NCBI RefSeq assembly: GCF_001984215.1
Contig: NZ_CP019420.1
Coordinates: forward strand, 4,960,001-5,024,000
DNA: 64,000 nt
From: Mycobacterium sp. MS1601
Lineage (GTDB): Bacteria > Actinomycetota > Actinomycetes > Mycobacteriales > Mycobacteriaceae
Direction: 5' to 3'
Below, one piece after another: positions 49,293 through 59,357 of this stretch; the first letter of the stretch is position 1; each line of letters opens with the position of its first letter. Made by a program: the position numbers and the translations under genes. Under the pieces are notes generated by a model that saw only the letters and a list, made by a program, of their open reading frames with translations, ran no database searches and was not told the origin of the DNA.

Positions 49293-49814
49293 GTGCGCAC
49301 ATTGGTCTACACGCTTTCAACGGCGACTGTTGTGGGACTGTCCGCAGTGGGCTGCAGTTTCAGCTTCAACTCCGGCCCGCCGACGGTGGGCAAAGGCGAC
49401 CTCGAGAGCGACATCTCGAGCAGGCTCGCAGAGGCTGACCAGAAGCCCCAGTCGGTGGTCTGCAGCGCCGATCTGGAGGGTGTGGTGGGCAAGACCACCA
49501 CATGTGAGGTGGTGCTCAGTGACACCAATGCCATCGAGCCCGTCGTCGAGGTGACCAAGGTCGAGGACACCACGGTCAGCTACGAAATGACCCCAGCCCT
49601 GTCGCAGGCCCAGCTGGAGAAAGCGGTGGCGAACCTGGTCACCGAGAGCGCGGGGGAGGAGGTCGCCGGTGTGACCTGTGACGGCGGGCTGCTGGGTGAA
49701 GAGGGCAACGAGACCAACTGCTCGATGCAACTGGGCGGTGAACCGCTGGACACCGTGGTGACCGTGACGACGGTGAACGAACTGCTGATGAACTTCGAGG
49801 TCAATCAGGTCTGA
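49293..49814 (+). CDS. Lipoprotein with two DUF4333 domains
   Basis: A 173-residue lipoprotein: signal peptide MRTLVYTLSTATVVGLS, lipobox AVGC at 18-21, then two similar modules, each with a Cys pair (VVCSADLEGVVGKTTTCEVVL and VTCDGGLLGEEGNETNCSMQL) as in DUF4333. The GTG at 49293 follows GGGAGG by 5 bp. Function unknown. Its end overlaps the opposed gntR by 10 bp. Confidence 0.85.
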   Translation: MRTLVYTLSTATVVGLSAVGCSFSFNSGPPTVGKGDLESDISSRLAEADQKPQSVVCSADLEGVVGKTTTCEVVLSDTNAIEPVVEVTKVEDTTVSYEMTPALSQAQLEKAVANLVTESAGEEVAGVTCDGGLLGEEGNETNCSMQLGGEPLDTVVTVTTVNELLMNFEVNQV

Positions 49815-50524
49815 TCGGGCGAGAACTCCTGCGCCATCGCGGAGATGGCTTCGTCGATGATCGCGCGCATCGCCCGTTCGGCGGCATCTTCGTCGCGCAT
49901 CCGGATGGCCCGCGCGACTTCGTCGTGCAGCGCGATCGCTTCGGCGTTCGGCTCTTCTGGCATCATTCCGTGATGGGTACGGCCGGCGAGCACCTCGGCC
50001 ACCACGCCACCGAGGGCGCGGAACATCTCGTTGCCGCTGGCTTCCAACAGTGCGCGGTGAAATACCTTGTCGGCCAAAAGGTATGACTCCAGATCGCCGG
50101 AGCGCCCGTGAACCACCATGTCCGACACCGCGGCGGCCATGATGCGGCACTGGTGTGGGTCGGCGCGGCGCGCCGCCAAGGCGGCCGCGGCCGGCTCGAA
50201 CCCACGCCGCAGCTCGGACAGTGATACCAGTTGGGCGGCGCGGTCGCCGGCGGCCAGCCGCCATCGGATCACCTGGGGGTCGAAGACATTCCAGCTCGCG
50301 GCGGGCTGGATGGTGATGCCGACGCGCCTGCGGGAGGCCACCATGCCCATGGACTCGAGCACCCTGACGGCCTCGCGGGCGACGCTGCGCGACACCCCGT
50401 GCTCGGCGCTCACCCCGTCGAGGGTCAGCACGCTGCCCGCGGGGAGGCGGCCAGAGACGATTCCGGTGCCTACGGCGTCGAGCAGTGTGGAGTGCAATTC
50501 ACCCGCTGCCGGCTGCGCGCTCAT
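49805..50524 (-). CDS. gntR: GntR/FadR-type regulator of the gluconate operon
   Basis: A 239-residue GntR-family repressor with an N-terminal winged helix (LPAGSVLTLDGVSAEHGVSRSVAREAVRVLESMGMV) and an FCD ligand domain with metal-binding histidines (residues ~100-230). It is divergent from gntK-gntP, with a 7+7 inverted repeat in the shared promoter region. Control by gluconate is inferred from this context. Confidence 0.88.
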   Translation of the reverse strand: MSAQPAAGELHSTLLDAVGTGIVSGRLPAGSVLTLDGVSAEHGVSRSVAREAVRVLESMGMVASRRRVGITIQPAASWNVFDPQVIRWRLAAGDRAAQLVSLSELRRGFEPAAAALAARRADPHQCRIMAAAVSDMVVHGRSGDLESYLLADKVFHRALLEASGNEMFRALGGVVAEVLAGRTHHGMMPEEPNAEAIALHDEVARAIRMRDEDAAERAMRAIIDEAISAMAQEFSPDQT

Positions 50525-50569
50525 CGATACATCCTCCCATAGCTCCTGGTCGTAGCCATAAAACCCATC

Positions 50570-50591
50570 ATTTCAATCAGGGGCTTGAAAT
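50570..50591. promoter_or_regulatory. Inverted repeat, candidate GntR operator
   Basis: ATTTCAA (50570-50576) and TTGAAAT (50585-50591) form a perfect inverted repeat with an 8-bp spacer between the divergent gntR and gntK genes. TTGAAA could also serve as a -35 element for gntK. Confidence 0.5.
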
Positions 50592-50648
50592 AGTCTGATC
50601 AATTAGGCATCCTGTGTGACGTAGGACTCAACAGGGTAGGTGAATGAG

Positions 50649-51146
50649 ATGGGCGCACCAATCGTCGTGATGGGCGTATCCGGGTCGGGGAAATCGACGG
50701 TGGGAGCAGCGCTGGCGCAGCGGCTGCGAGTGCCGTTCGCCGACGCGGACGACTTCCATCCCGAGGCCAACGTCGCGAAGATGAGTGCTGGGCACGCGCT
50801 CGACGACGACGACCGGTATCCGTGGTTGGAAGCCATCGGCGACTGGTTGGCCGAGCACGCCGACGGTGGCGTGATGAGTTGTTCGGCACTCAAACGCAAG
50901 TACCGCGACCAGCTGCGCAAGCACTGTCCCGGCACCGAGTTCCTGCACCTGGCAGGCACTGTCGAGGTGATCGGCCGGCGGCAGGCCAGCAGGCCCGGCC
51001 ATTTCATGCCGGCTTCTCTGCTGGCCTCACAGTTCGACACCCTCGAGCCTCTGGACTCCGACGAGGCCGGTATCAGCATCGATGTCGACCAGAGCATCGA
51101 TTCCATTGTGGACGAATATATTTCGTCGACCGGACTGGAGAAGTAG
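50649..51146 (+). CDS. gntK: Gluconokinase GntK
   Basis: A ~165-residue P-loop kinase that phosphorylates gluconate to 6-phosphogluconate. It has Walker A GVSGSGKST at residues 8-16, DADDFHPEANVAKMSAGHALDDDDRYPWL, and SCSALKRKYRDQLR. The start is ATG 50649 or GTG 50640; both have AGGGTAGG or AGGTG upstream. gntP begins directly after its stop codon. Confidence 0.96.
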   Translation: MGAPIVVMGVSGSGKSTVGAALAQRLRVPFADADDFHPEANVAKMSAGHALDDDDRYPWLEAIGDWLAEHADGGVMSCSALKRKYRDQLRKHCPGTEFLHLAGTVEVIGRRQASRPGHFMPASLLASQFDTLEPLDSDEAGISIDVDQSIDSIVDEYISSTGLEK

Positions 51147-52544
51147 ATGTCTGAAGCTGCTCTGGCGGTGCTGGCCGCCGATGCGCCCGAACTCGCCGAA
51201 CCGGTGGCGTCGGGAACCCAGTTGATCCTGGCGTTCCTCGCCGGTATCGCGGTGATCGTCGTCCTGATCACCGTCGTCAAGCTGCACCCTTTCCTGTCGT
51301 TGATCTTCGGCGGCCTGACCGTGGGGCTGGTGGCGGGGGAGGGCCTGACCACGGTCCTGGGATCCTTCACCGACGGATTCGGCACCACCGCAGCCGGTGT
51401 CGGGATCCTGATCGCCCTGGGTGCGATGTTCGCCAAACTCCTGGCCGACTCCGGCGGCGCCGACGAGATAGTCGACACCATCGTGGGGCGGGCGTCACCG
51501 CAGGCGCTGCCGTGGGCAATGGCCTTGGTGGGCTCCATCATCGGGCTGCCGATGTTCTTCGAGATCGGCCTGGTGCTGCTGATGCCGGTCATCTATCTGG
51601 TGGCGCGGCGGTCTGGGTTGTCACTGATAACCGTGGGAATACCTGCGCTGGCCGGTCTTTCGGCGATGCACGGCTTTGTGCCGCCGCACCCCGGGCCGCT
51701 GACGGCCGTCGATCTGCTGGGTGCCGATCTCGGGATCACGCTGGCACTCGGTGTGGCGGTGGCGATTCCGACCATCGTGGTGGCGGGCCCGTTGTTCGGA
51801 AAGCTGGCAGGCAAGTGGGTGGTGGTCGGCGCGCCGGACACCTTCGACGCCGACGAGCGTGACGAACACCGGCGCAGGCCGTCGTTCGGAATCACCTTGT
51901 TCAGTGTGCTACTGCCTGTCGCCCTGATGATGGGCAAGGCATTGGTGGACATCTTCATCGATGACAAGTCGAACTGGTTCCGGGTGATCTTCGACAGCCT
52001 GGGCACACCGTCGATCGCGCTGTTGCTGGCCGTCATCGTCGGAATGTTCACCCTCGGCCGCGGTGCCGGCATGGACCGCGCGGCCATCACCAAGTGTGTG
52101 GAGTCCGGGTTGCCTCCGGTGGCCGGCATCATCCTGATCGTCGCTGCCGGTGGCGGTTTCAAGCAGGTACTGGTGGACAGTGGCATCGGGACGTTGCTGG
52201 CACGGTGGGCCGAGACCGCCAACATCTCGGTGATCGTGCTGGCGTGGGTGCTCGCGGTGCTGATCCGGTTGGCCACCGGCTCGGCCACCGTCGCCACCAT
52301 CACGGCCTCCTCACTGGTGCTCGGCCTGGTCGACGGGATGAGCAGCGGTCAGGTATCCCTGGTGGTACTGGCCGTGGGCGCCGGATCGGTGTTCTTCTCC
52401 CACGTCAACGACGCCGGATTCTGGTTGGTGAACCAGTACTTCCGGCTCAGCGTCGGACAGACCATCAAGACATGGTCGGTGATGGAGACGGTGCTGTCGG
52501 TGACCGGCCTGATCGTGGTGCTGATCCTCGACATCTTCATCTAG
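51147..52544 (+). CDS. gntP: Gluconate permease GntP
   Basis: A 465-residue permease of the GntP family with about twelve membrane helices. Family blocks include HPFLSLIFGGLTVG, GVGILIALGAMFAKLLADSGGAD, GLPMFFEIGLVLLMPVIY, HGFVPPHPGPLTAVDLLGADLG and SHVNDAGFWLVNQYF. It starts at the base after the gntK stop and ends in a strong terminator. Takes up gluconate for GntK. Confidence 0.96.
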   Translation: MSEAALAVLAADAPELAEPVASGTQLILAFLAGIAVIVVLITVVKLHPFLSLIFGGLTVGLVAGEGLTTVLGSFTDGFGTTAAGVGILIALGAMFAKLLADSGGADEIVDTIVGRASPQALPWAMALVGSIIGLPMFFEIGLVLLMPVIYLVARRSGLSLITVGIPALAGLSAMHGFVPPHPGPLTAVDLLGADLGITLALGVAVAIPTIVVAGPLFGKLAGKWVVVGAPDTFDADERDEHRRRPSFGITLFSVLLPVALMMGKALVDIFIDDKSNWFRVIFDSLGTPSIALLLAVIVGMFTLGRGAGMDRAAITKCVESGLPPVAGIILIVAAGGGFKQVLVDSGIGTLLARWAETANISVIVLAWVLAVLIRLATGSATVATITASSLVLGLVDGMSSGQVSLVVLAVGAGSVFFSHVNDAGFWLVNQYFRLSVGQTIKTWSVMETVLSVTGLIVVLILDIFI

Positions 52545-52553
52545 CCGGACGAG

Positions 52554-52582
52554 AACGGCCCCCACCTCGGTGGGGGCCGTTT
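52554..52582 (+). terminator. Rho-independent terminator after gntP
   Basis: AACGGCCCCCACC (52554-52566) and GGTGGGGGCCGTT (52569-52581) form a perfect stem with a CTCG-type loop followed by a short T-run. It may also serve the convergent RDD gene. Confidence 0.92.
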
Positions 52583-52601
52583 CCGTCGGTGTCGAGCGTG
52601 G

Positions 52602-53252
52602 TTAGCCCTTGACCACCTGGGTGCCGCCGGCAAGCTCGTCGTGCTTGCCCTGCTTGATGGGGCTGTTGTTGATGGTCACCGCGATCACGATGTAGGCGAT
52701 GAACGCGAGCAAGCCGCCGATGAACGGGATGATCGACAGCAGCGTGAACGAGTTGCGGATCGCAGACTGCTTGAAGTCCGGTTTCGGAGCGCCGCCGGGG
52801 CCGCGAACCGACAGACCGAGCATCTTCTTGGCCGGAGTCCAGCCCTGCGTCACCTCGAAGCCCACAAAATAGGCGAATACCAGCACGCCGGAGAAGATCC
52901 CGGGAACCAGGTAGCCGTCCCAGAGCCCGGTGGCCAACAGCAGGATCGACACCACGATGCCGACCAGGACTCCGTCGATCAGCCGCGCCGCGAACCGAAG
53001 GCCGAGGCCGCCCGGCTCCACCCCGCCCACCGGACCGAACTGCGGCGGCGGGTAACCGCCGGGCACCCCGTACTGCGGAGGTGGTGGAGGTGGGTAGTTG
53101 CCCTGCGGTGGGGGCGGGTAGTTGCCCTGCGGCGGGGGCGGATAGGCGCCGCCGGGCGGCGGGCCGTACTGCGGTGGCGGTGGCGGCGGGTAGGCGCCCG
53201 GCTGAGGCGGGTAGTTGGGATCCGGATTGTTGGGATATTCACCCGAAGTCAT
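52602..53252 (-). CDS. RDD family membrane protein with proline-rich N-terminus
   Basis: A 216-residue protein. Residues 1-80 are low complexity with repeated YPPPPQGN and PPPPQYG units, probably a disordered cytoplasmic tail. Residues ~85-210 are the RDD domain: LGLRFAARLIDGVLVGIVVS (the Arg and Asp of RDD), a helix around YLVPGIFSGVLVFAYFVGFEV, TPAKKMLGLSVRG and a final helix. Roles of RDD proteins vary; unknown here. It is convergent with gntP. Confidence 0.88.
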   Translation of the reverse strand: MTSGEYPNNPDPNYPPQPGAYPPPPPPQYGPPPGGAYPPPPQGNYPPPPQGNYPPPPPPQYGVPGGYPPPQFGPVGGVEPGGLGLRFAARLIDGVLVGIVVSILLLATGLWDGYLVPGIFSGVLVFAYFVGFEVTQGWTPAKKMLGLSVRGPGGAPKPDFKQSAIRNSFTLLSIIPFIGGLLAFIAYIVIAVTINNSPIKQGKHDELAGGTQVVKG

Positions 53253-53326
53253 CAGATCGGCTCCTGATCGCAGTCATGGACGCCTGTAACTTACCGCGCC
53301 AGCGGCAAAAGCCGATCAGGCCGCCG

Positions 53327-54265
53327 TCAGCGACTCAAGTCCTTCACCTTCTTACGTGCCTGCTTCTCGGCCTTGATCCGCGCTTTCCGCGTCCGCCGGG
53401 ACAGCTCCTCGCCCTGGCTCAGCGCGGTATGGGCCAACTCGCCGCCGCGGTCACGCGCCACGTCGGCCAGTTCCAGGCCCCGGTCGCGGGCCACTTCGGC
53501 AAGGTCGCCGCCGCGGTCACGGGCCACGTCGGCCAGTTCCAGACCGCGTTCCCTGGCGATCTCAGCCAGCTCGGCGCTACGCTCGCGAGCCACCTGCGCC
53601 CACTCGGAGCCGCGATCCAGCGCCACTTCCGCCCATTCGGCCCCGCGCTCGCGGGCGGCCTCGATCAGCGGCGCACTCCGCTCGGCGAGTTCGCGCCCCC
53701 GCTCGGCACCGGCGTGCAGCCCGTCCTGCAGGTTCTTGCCCACCTTGTCGGCGAGTTCACTGTCGATCAGCGCCGGAGTTGAGCCGCTGGGTAGTGCCGA
53801 GGAGACGGCGTCGCTGACCTTGTGGGCCGCCCGGCGACCGCGCCATCCCAGGGACGGTTTGCCGGCGGTGTCGGCGGCGGCGATGATCAGGCCGCCCAGC
53901 AGGCTCATGTCGACGAGGAAGTCTTTGCGCTTCTGTGCCTTGCGCTCGGGATCGACCTCGGACCAGAACATGTGGGAGCCGAGGTTGGCCGGGATGACCG
54001 TGGCAGCCAGCGCGGCCGACGCCAGGCGGGGCACCTTGCCGGTGGCCAGTAGGACTCCGCCGCCGATCTGCACGGCTGCGGTGATCTTCGCGAACGTCTC
54101 GGCATCGCGAGGCACCTTGGGGCCCACCGGTTCCGGGAGTTTCTGCAGGCCCTCCAAGGTGGGACGGGCGGCGTCTGCTGCGGGTTTGGGACTGCGCAGC
54201 GCTTCGATGCCTTGACCGATGAAGGCGGCGGACAGCAGGGGACGGGCGACTCGGCGAAGCAACAT
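53327..54265 (-). CDS. DoxX-like membrane protein with C-terminal 11-residue repeats
   Basis: A 312-residue protein. Residues 1-135 are a DoxX-type four-helix membrane domain (LLRRVARPLLSAAFIGQGIEAL, AAVQIGGGVLLATGKVPRLAS, NLGSHMFWS). The C-terminal half is soluble and contains seven copies of an 11-residue unit of the form DRGxELAxVAR (206-282), then a very basic tail (KARIKAEKQARKKVKDLSR). The repeats would form one long amphipathic helix. The ATG at 54265 is preferred. Function unknown. Confidence 0.83.
   Translation of the reverse strand: MLLRRVARPLLSAAFIGQGIEALRSPKPAADAARPTLEGLQKLPEPVGPKVPRDAETFAKITAAVQIGGGVLLATGKVPRLASAALAATVIPANLGSHMFWSEVDPERKAQKRKDFLVDMSLLGGLIIAAADTAGKPSLGWRGRRAAHKVSDAVSSALPSGSTPALIDSELADKVGKNLQDGLHAGAERGRELAERSAPLIEAARERGAEWAEVALDRGSEWAQVARERSAELAEIARERGLELADVARDRGGDLAEVARDRGLELADVARDRGGELAHTALSQGEELSRRTRKARIKAEKQARKKVKDLSR
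53420..53650 (-). repeat. Seven 33-bp tandem repeats in the DoxX-like gene
   Basis: Seven in-frame 33-bp units encode ERGAEWAEVAL, DRGSEWAQVAR, ERSAELAEIAR, ERGLELADVAR, DRGGDLAEVAR, DRGLELADVAR and DRGGELAHTAL. Units 4 to 7 are the most alike. Copy number may vary between strains. Confidence 0.85.
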
Positions 54266-54307
54266 GACGGCCGTGTTCCCCGCCTGACAAAGGTGCAAAC
54301 CGGTTGA

Positions 54308-54793
54308 TCACGACCTCCAGGTACGGCGCATCCGCAACGGCAACACCACCCAGAAGAGAATGAATGCACCGAACGCCACGGTGCCGGCGATGACTCCGGC
54401 AAGGTCGCCGGCGACGGCCCCGAAAACCAACACCACCACCCCGACCAGCGAAAAGCCGAGGAACATCATCCCCGCATAGGTGGTCTTGTGCGCGGCGGAC
54501 ACCAGCTGGTCCAGTCGGTGCTGACGGAACAACACCCGGTGCATGGCCACCGGACTGGCCAGCAGCACCGTACTGATGATCGAGCAGCCGACGGTGACCA
54601 GGTAAACGAGCCGCAGCGCGGTGTCGAGATCGGCGAACCGGTCGTGGAAAGGCAGCGTCAACAACAGACCGGTGAGCAGTTGCACGCCGGTCTGGGCCAC
54701 TCGAAGTTCCTGCAGCAGGCTCGCCCAGTTGCGGTCCAGCTTCTCGGTCTCGGTCTCGTCACGCTCAGCGGCGGCGCTCACGTGACCGATCAT
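54308..54793 (-). CDS. DUF6328-type membrane protein
   Basis: A 161-residue protein with a charged N-terminus (ERDETETEKLDRNWASLLQELRVAQTGVQLLTGLLLTLPFHDRFADLD) and four membrane helices in two hairpins. That pattern matches the small DUF6328 family. The ATG at 54793 gives MIGHVSAAAERDE; longer frames have arginine- and cysteine-rich nonsense. Function unknown. Confidence 0.75.
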   Translation of the reverse strand: MIGHVSAAAERDETETEKLDRNWASLLQELRVAQTGVQLLTGLLLTLPFHDRFADLDTALRLVYLVTVGCSIISTVLLASPVAMHRVLFRQHRLDQLVSAAHKTTYAGMMFLGFSLVGVVVLVFGAVAGDLAGVIAGTVAFGAFILFWVVLPLRMRRTWRS

Positions 54794-54866
54794 CGCACCG
54801 CTCACGGCGCAGCAGCACGACTCCGCGTGATGACGAGGCTCCGCTCGGATGCGGACGCGCCGGGTC

Positions 54867-55439
54867 TCAGCCGAGCACCAGGCGAGCCGATTTCTCCAGC
54901 AGGTCGGCGATCTGTTGATAGGACGCATATCCCATGCCGGCGCGCACCAGAGCACCCGCATACATCAGCTCCAGGGTTTCGACCACCGAGGGATCGCTGT
55001 CGGCGCCCAGCGCCTCCGACAGCCGCCTGTTGATCTCGACGCCGATGCGCAGGCGCAGATGCTCGACGTCGGGATCCTTGCCCAGCAACGCGGTGGTGAC
55101 CGCACCGGCGAGCTCGGGTTCGTCGGCCACCAGCAGCGCGATGTGCCGCAGCACCGCGACCACCCGGGCGGTCCGGTCCGGTGAATCGTTGGCCGGCACC
55201 GGGGTGCCGGCCAACCGGCGCCAGAAAACCTCGGCCACCAGGTGCTCTTTGGAGGAGAAGTAGGTGTAGGCGGTGGCGGCACCGACACCGGCCTCCGCAG
55301 CCACCAGCCGGATGGTCAGACCCGCAAAACCCTCACGGCTGAGCACGTCCATCGCGCATCTGCCCAACCGGTCCACGGTATCGGCTTGCTTGGCGGTCAA
55401 TCGACGCCTGGTGGCTTCCCGAGCTACCGGATCGGACAC
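54867..55439 (-). CDS. TetR family transcriptional regulator
   Basis: A 190-residue repressor with an N-terminal helix-turn-helix (CAMDVLSREGFAGLTIRLVAAEAGVGAATAYTYFSSKEHLVAEVFWRRL) and an all-helical ligand domain. The GTG at 55439 gives SDPVAREATRRRLT. A 6+6 inverted repeat lies over the start codon, and the same 15-bp core occurs in front of the glycosyltransferase gene at 59.2 kb, suggesting autoregulation and control of that operon. Confidence 0.9.
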   Translation of the reverse strand: MSDPVAREATRRRLTAKQADTVDRLGRCAMDVLSREGFAGLTIRLVAAEAGVGAATAYTYFSSKEHLVAEVFWRRLAGTPVPANDSPDRTARVVAVLRHIALLVADEPELAGAVTTALLGKDPDVEHLRLRIGVEINRRLSEALGADSDPSVVETLELMYAGALVRAGMGYASYQQIADLLEKSARLVLG

Positions 55440-55449
55440 ATGTCCGGAC
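55433..55449. promoter_or_regulatory. Operator-like site at the tetR start (copy 1 of 2)
   Basis: CGGACA-CA-TGTCCG (55433-55446) is an inverted repeat over the tetR start codon; its core GACACATGTCCGGAC (55435-55449) recurs at 59264-59278 with one mismatch. It also lies 74 bp upstream of the divergent methyltransferase-like gene. Confidence 0.6.
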
Positions 55450-55513
55450 GCTACTACAACGGCCTGGGCCCGGCAAGGATGTGCGCTGGATATCGACACT
55501 GCCGACGGGCTAG

Positions 55514-57254
<1,741 letters not shown>

Positions 57255-57261
57255 GGTTGCC

Positions 57262-57969
57262 TCACTTCTCGAAGTACAGCGCTACGCTCTTGCCGATCAG
57301 CGGGTTCAGCGCAGCTTCTGCGGTGCGCGTCAGGGCAGGCGCCGACATCATGTCCCACACCAGCAGCCGGTGGTAGGCGCTGACCGCCGGGTGTTTCGTC
57401 TTCTCCACGCCCACAGCACATTTGATCCACCAGTACGGGGAGTGCAGCGCGTGGGCGTGATGGGTATGGGTGAACCGCATGCCTCGCGACTCGACCTTGG
57501 CGCGCAGCTCGTCGGCCTTGTAGATGCGGATGTGCCCGCCCTCGTTGGCGTGATACTCGTCGGAGAGCAACCAACACAACCGTTCCGGTAACCAGCGTGG
57601 CACCGTCACGGCCAGCTTGCCGCCGACCTTGAGCACACGCACCAGTTCGGCGATGGCTGCCTCGTCGGCCGGCACGTGTTCCAGGATCTCCGAGGCGATC
57701 ACCACGTCGAAGGTGCCGTCGGCATAAGGCAGCGCCAGCGCATCTCCGGCCACCGCTTCGGCCACTGCGCCCTCGGGCGCCTCGCCGGCGGCTGCCATGG
57801 CCTCGAACATCGTGGTGACGTTCTCGAGTTCTTCCTTGTCCTGGTCGAACGCGATGACGTCGGCACCACGGCGGTAGGCCTCGAAGCTGTGCCTGCCCGC
57901 GCCCGCCCCGACGTCTATTACCTTGGTTCCGGGCCCGACGCCCAGTCTGTCGAAGTCGACGGTCAACAT
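57262..57969 (-). CDS. Class I SAM-dependent methyltransferase (Rv0224c-like)
   Basis: A 235-residue methyltransferase: motif I TKVIDVGAGAGRHSFEAYRRGADVIAFDQD, motif II TFDVVIASEILEHVPADEAAIAELVRVLKVGGKLAVTVP. It overlaps the end of the glycosyltransferase gene by 7 bp. I recall M. tuberculosis Rv0224c and Rv0225 as a similar adjacent pair. The acceptor is unknown. Confidence 0.9.
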   Translation of the reverse strand: MLTVDFDRLGVGPGTKVIDVGAGAGRHSFEAYRRGADVIAFDQDKEELENVTTMFEAMAAAGEAPEGAVAEAVAGDALALPYADGTFDVVIASEILEHVPADEAAIAELVRVLKVGGKLAVTVPRWLPERLCWLLSDEYHANEGGHIRIYKADELRAKVESRGMRFTHTHHAHALHSPYWWIKCAVGVEKTKHPAVSAYHRLLVWDMMSAPALTRTAEAALNPLIGKSVALYFEK

Positions 57970-59210
57970 GTCCGCATCCGATCGATAGCCCGCTGATACA
58001 CCGTGACCGTCTGTGCGGCAACGGATTCCCAGCTGTAGATGTCCACTGCGCGCCGGCGGCCCGCCAAACCCATGCGTTGTAGTTCGTTGGGGGAGTCCAG
58101 CAGTTCGCCCAGGCTCTTGGTGAGTTCCTCGACATTGCCGGGCGGCACCAGTACGGCTGCGTCACCACCAGTGCCCAGCACCTCGGGCAGGGCACCGGCC
58201 CGGCTGGCGACGATCGGGGTGCCACTGGCCATGGCCTCCACCGCCGGCAGCGAGAAGCCTTCGTACAGCGAAGGGATACAGGCGATTTCGGCTGATGCCA
58301 GCAATGCGGCCAATTCGGCGTCGGACAGGCCGCTGGAGATGTGCACGATGTCGGAGATGCCGAGCTCGGCGATCAGCTTTTCGGTGGGACCGTTGCTCTC
58401 CAGCCTGGCCACCAGCTGCAGCTCGACCTCACGCTCGGTGCGCAGCTTGGCCACGGCCTGCAGCAGATTGGCCACGCCCTTGAGCGGCACATCGGCGCTG
58501 GCGATGGCAATGATGCGACCACGCACCCGCGGGGCAGCGGAGGGGGCGAACACCGCGGTGTCCACACCCAGCGGCACCACGTGCAGCTGATCGGGGCTGA
58601 CCCCGAAGTCCGCCGCGATGTCGGTGGCCGAGGTGGTGGACACGGTCAGCAGGTCCGGAATGGACCTGGCCACCTTCTTCTGCATCTCCGCAAAGCCGTA
58701 CCAGCGGCGCACCAGCGGCTTGCGCCACCACTTGGCGACCGCCAGATCGAGCACCCGGTCGCGGGTGATGGGGTGGTGCACGGTGGCCACGACGGGCATG
58801 CCCGACGCGGCGATGCGGCGCAGTCCGGTGCCCAGGCTCTGGTTGTCGTGTACGACGTCGAATTCGGCGCGCCGCTCGGCAAGCAGCTTGGCCACCCGCA
58901 GGCCGAACGTTCGGGGTTCGGGGAAGCCGGCGGTCCACATGGTGCCCAGCTCCAGCAGGTCGATCGTGTCGCGGATCTCGCTGGGTCTCGGCACCCGGAA
59001 CGGGTCAGGTTCCCGGTAGAGATCCAGGCTGGGGACCTTGCACAGCCGCACCCTGGGATCGAGGCCGTCGGGATAGGGCTGCCCCGAGAACACCTCCACG
59101 TGGTGTCCCAGATCGGCCAGGCCTCGGCTCAGATGTCGGACGTAAACACCCTGGCCGCCACAGTGGGTCTTGCTGCGGTAGGACAGCAGGGCGATGCGCA
59201 TACCTTTCAC
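57963..59210 (-). CDS. GT4 family glycosyltransferase (Rv0225-like)
   Basis: A 415-residue GT-B glycosyltransferase. The N-terminal domain begins RIALLSYRSKTHCGGQGVYVRHLSRGLADLGHHVEVFSGQPYPDG, and the C-terminal domain holds SLYEGFSLPAVEAMASGTPIVASRAGALPEV, the EX7E donor motif. It matches Rv0225 as I remember it. The start is ATG 59210 or the second Met at 59201. First gene of the operon, with the second copy of the operator-like motif 54 bp upstream. Confidence 0.92.
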   Translation of the reverse strand: MKGMRIALLSYRSKTHCGGQGVYVRHLSRGLADLGHHVEVFSGQPYPDGLDPRVRLCKVPSLDLYREPDPFRVPRPSEIRDTIDLLELGTMWTAGFPEPRTFGLRVAKLLAERRAEFDVVHDNQSLGTGLRRIAASGMPVVATVHHPITRDRVLDLAVAKWWRKPLVRRWYGFAEMQKKVARSIPDLLTVSTTSATDIAADFGVSPDQLHVVPLGVDTAVFAPSAAPRVRGRIIAIASADVPLKGVANLLQAVAKLRTEREVELQLVARLESNGPTEKLIAELGISDIVHISSGLSDAELAALLASAEIACIPSLYEGFSLPAVEAMASGTPIVASRAGALPEVLGTGGDAAVLVPPGNVEELTKSLGELLDSPNELQRMGLAGRRRAVDIYSWESVAAQTVTVYQRAIDRMRTC

Positions 59211-59263
59211 CTATACCCGACCGGTCGCGTCGCCGCTGAAGTCGAGCAAGGGAACGCCACAGT

Positions 59264-59283
59264 GTCTGGACATGTGTCTGGAC
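59264..59283. promoter_or_regulatory. Operator-like site before the glycosyltransferase operon (copy 2 of 2)
   Basis: The minus strand reads GTCCAGACACATGTCCAGAC. Its core GACACATGTCCAGAC (59278-59264) differs in one base from the tetR-start site. On the plus strand GTGTCTGGAC occurs twice with 12-bp spacing (59262-59271, 59274-59283). The 147-bp gap (59211-59357) holds this site and nothing else recognised. Confidence 0.6.
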
Positions 59284-59357
59284 TTTAATTCGCGTAGCTA
59301 ACCAGCGCAACGCGCACCGCCGTCGCTGCACGCCAAAACGCAGGGTGACCTGCTGTT

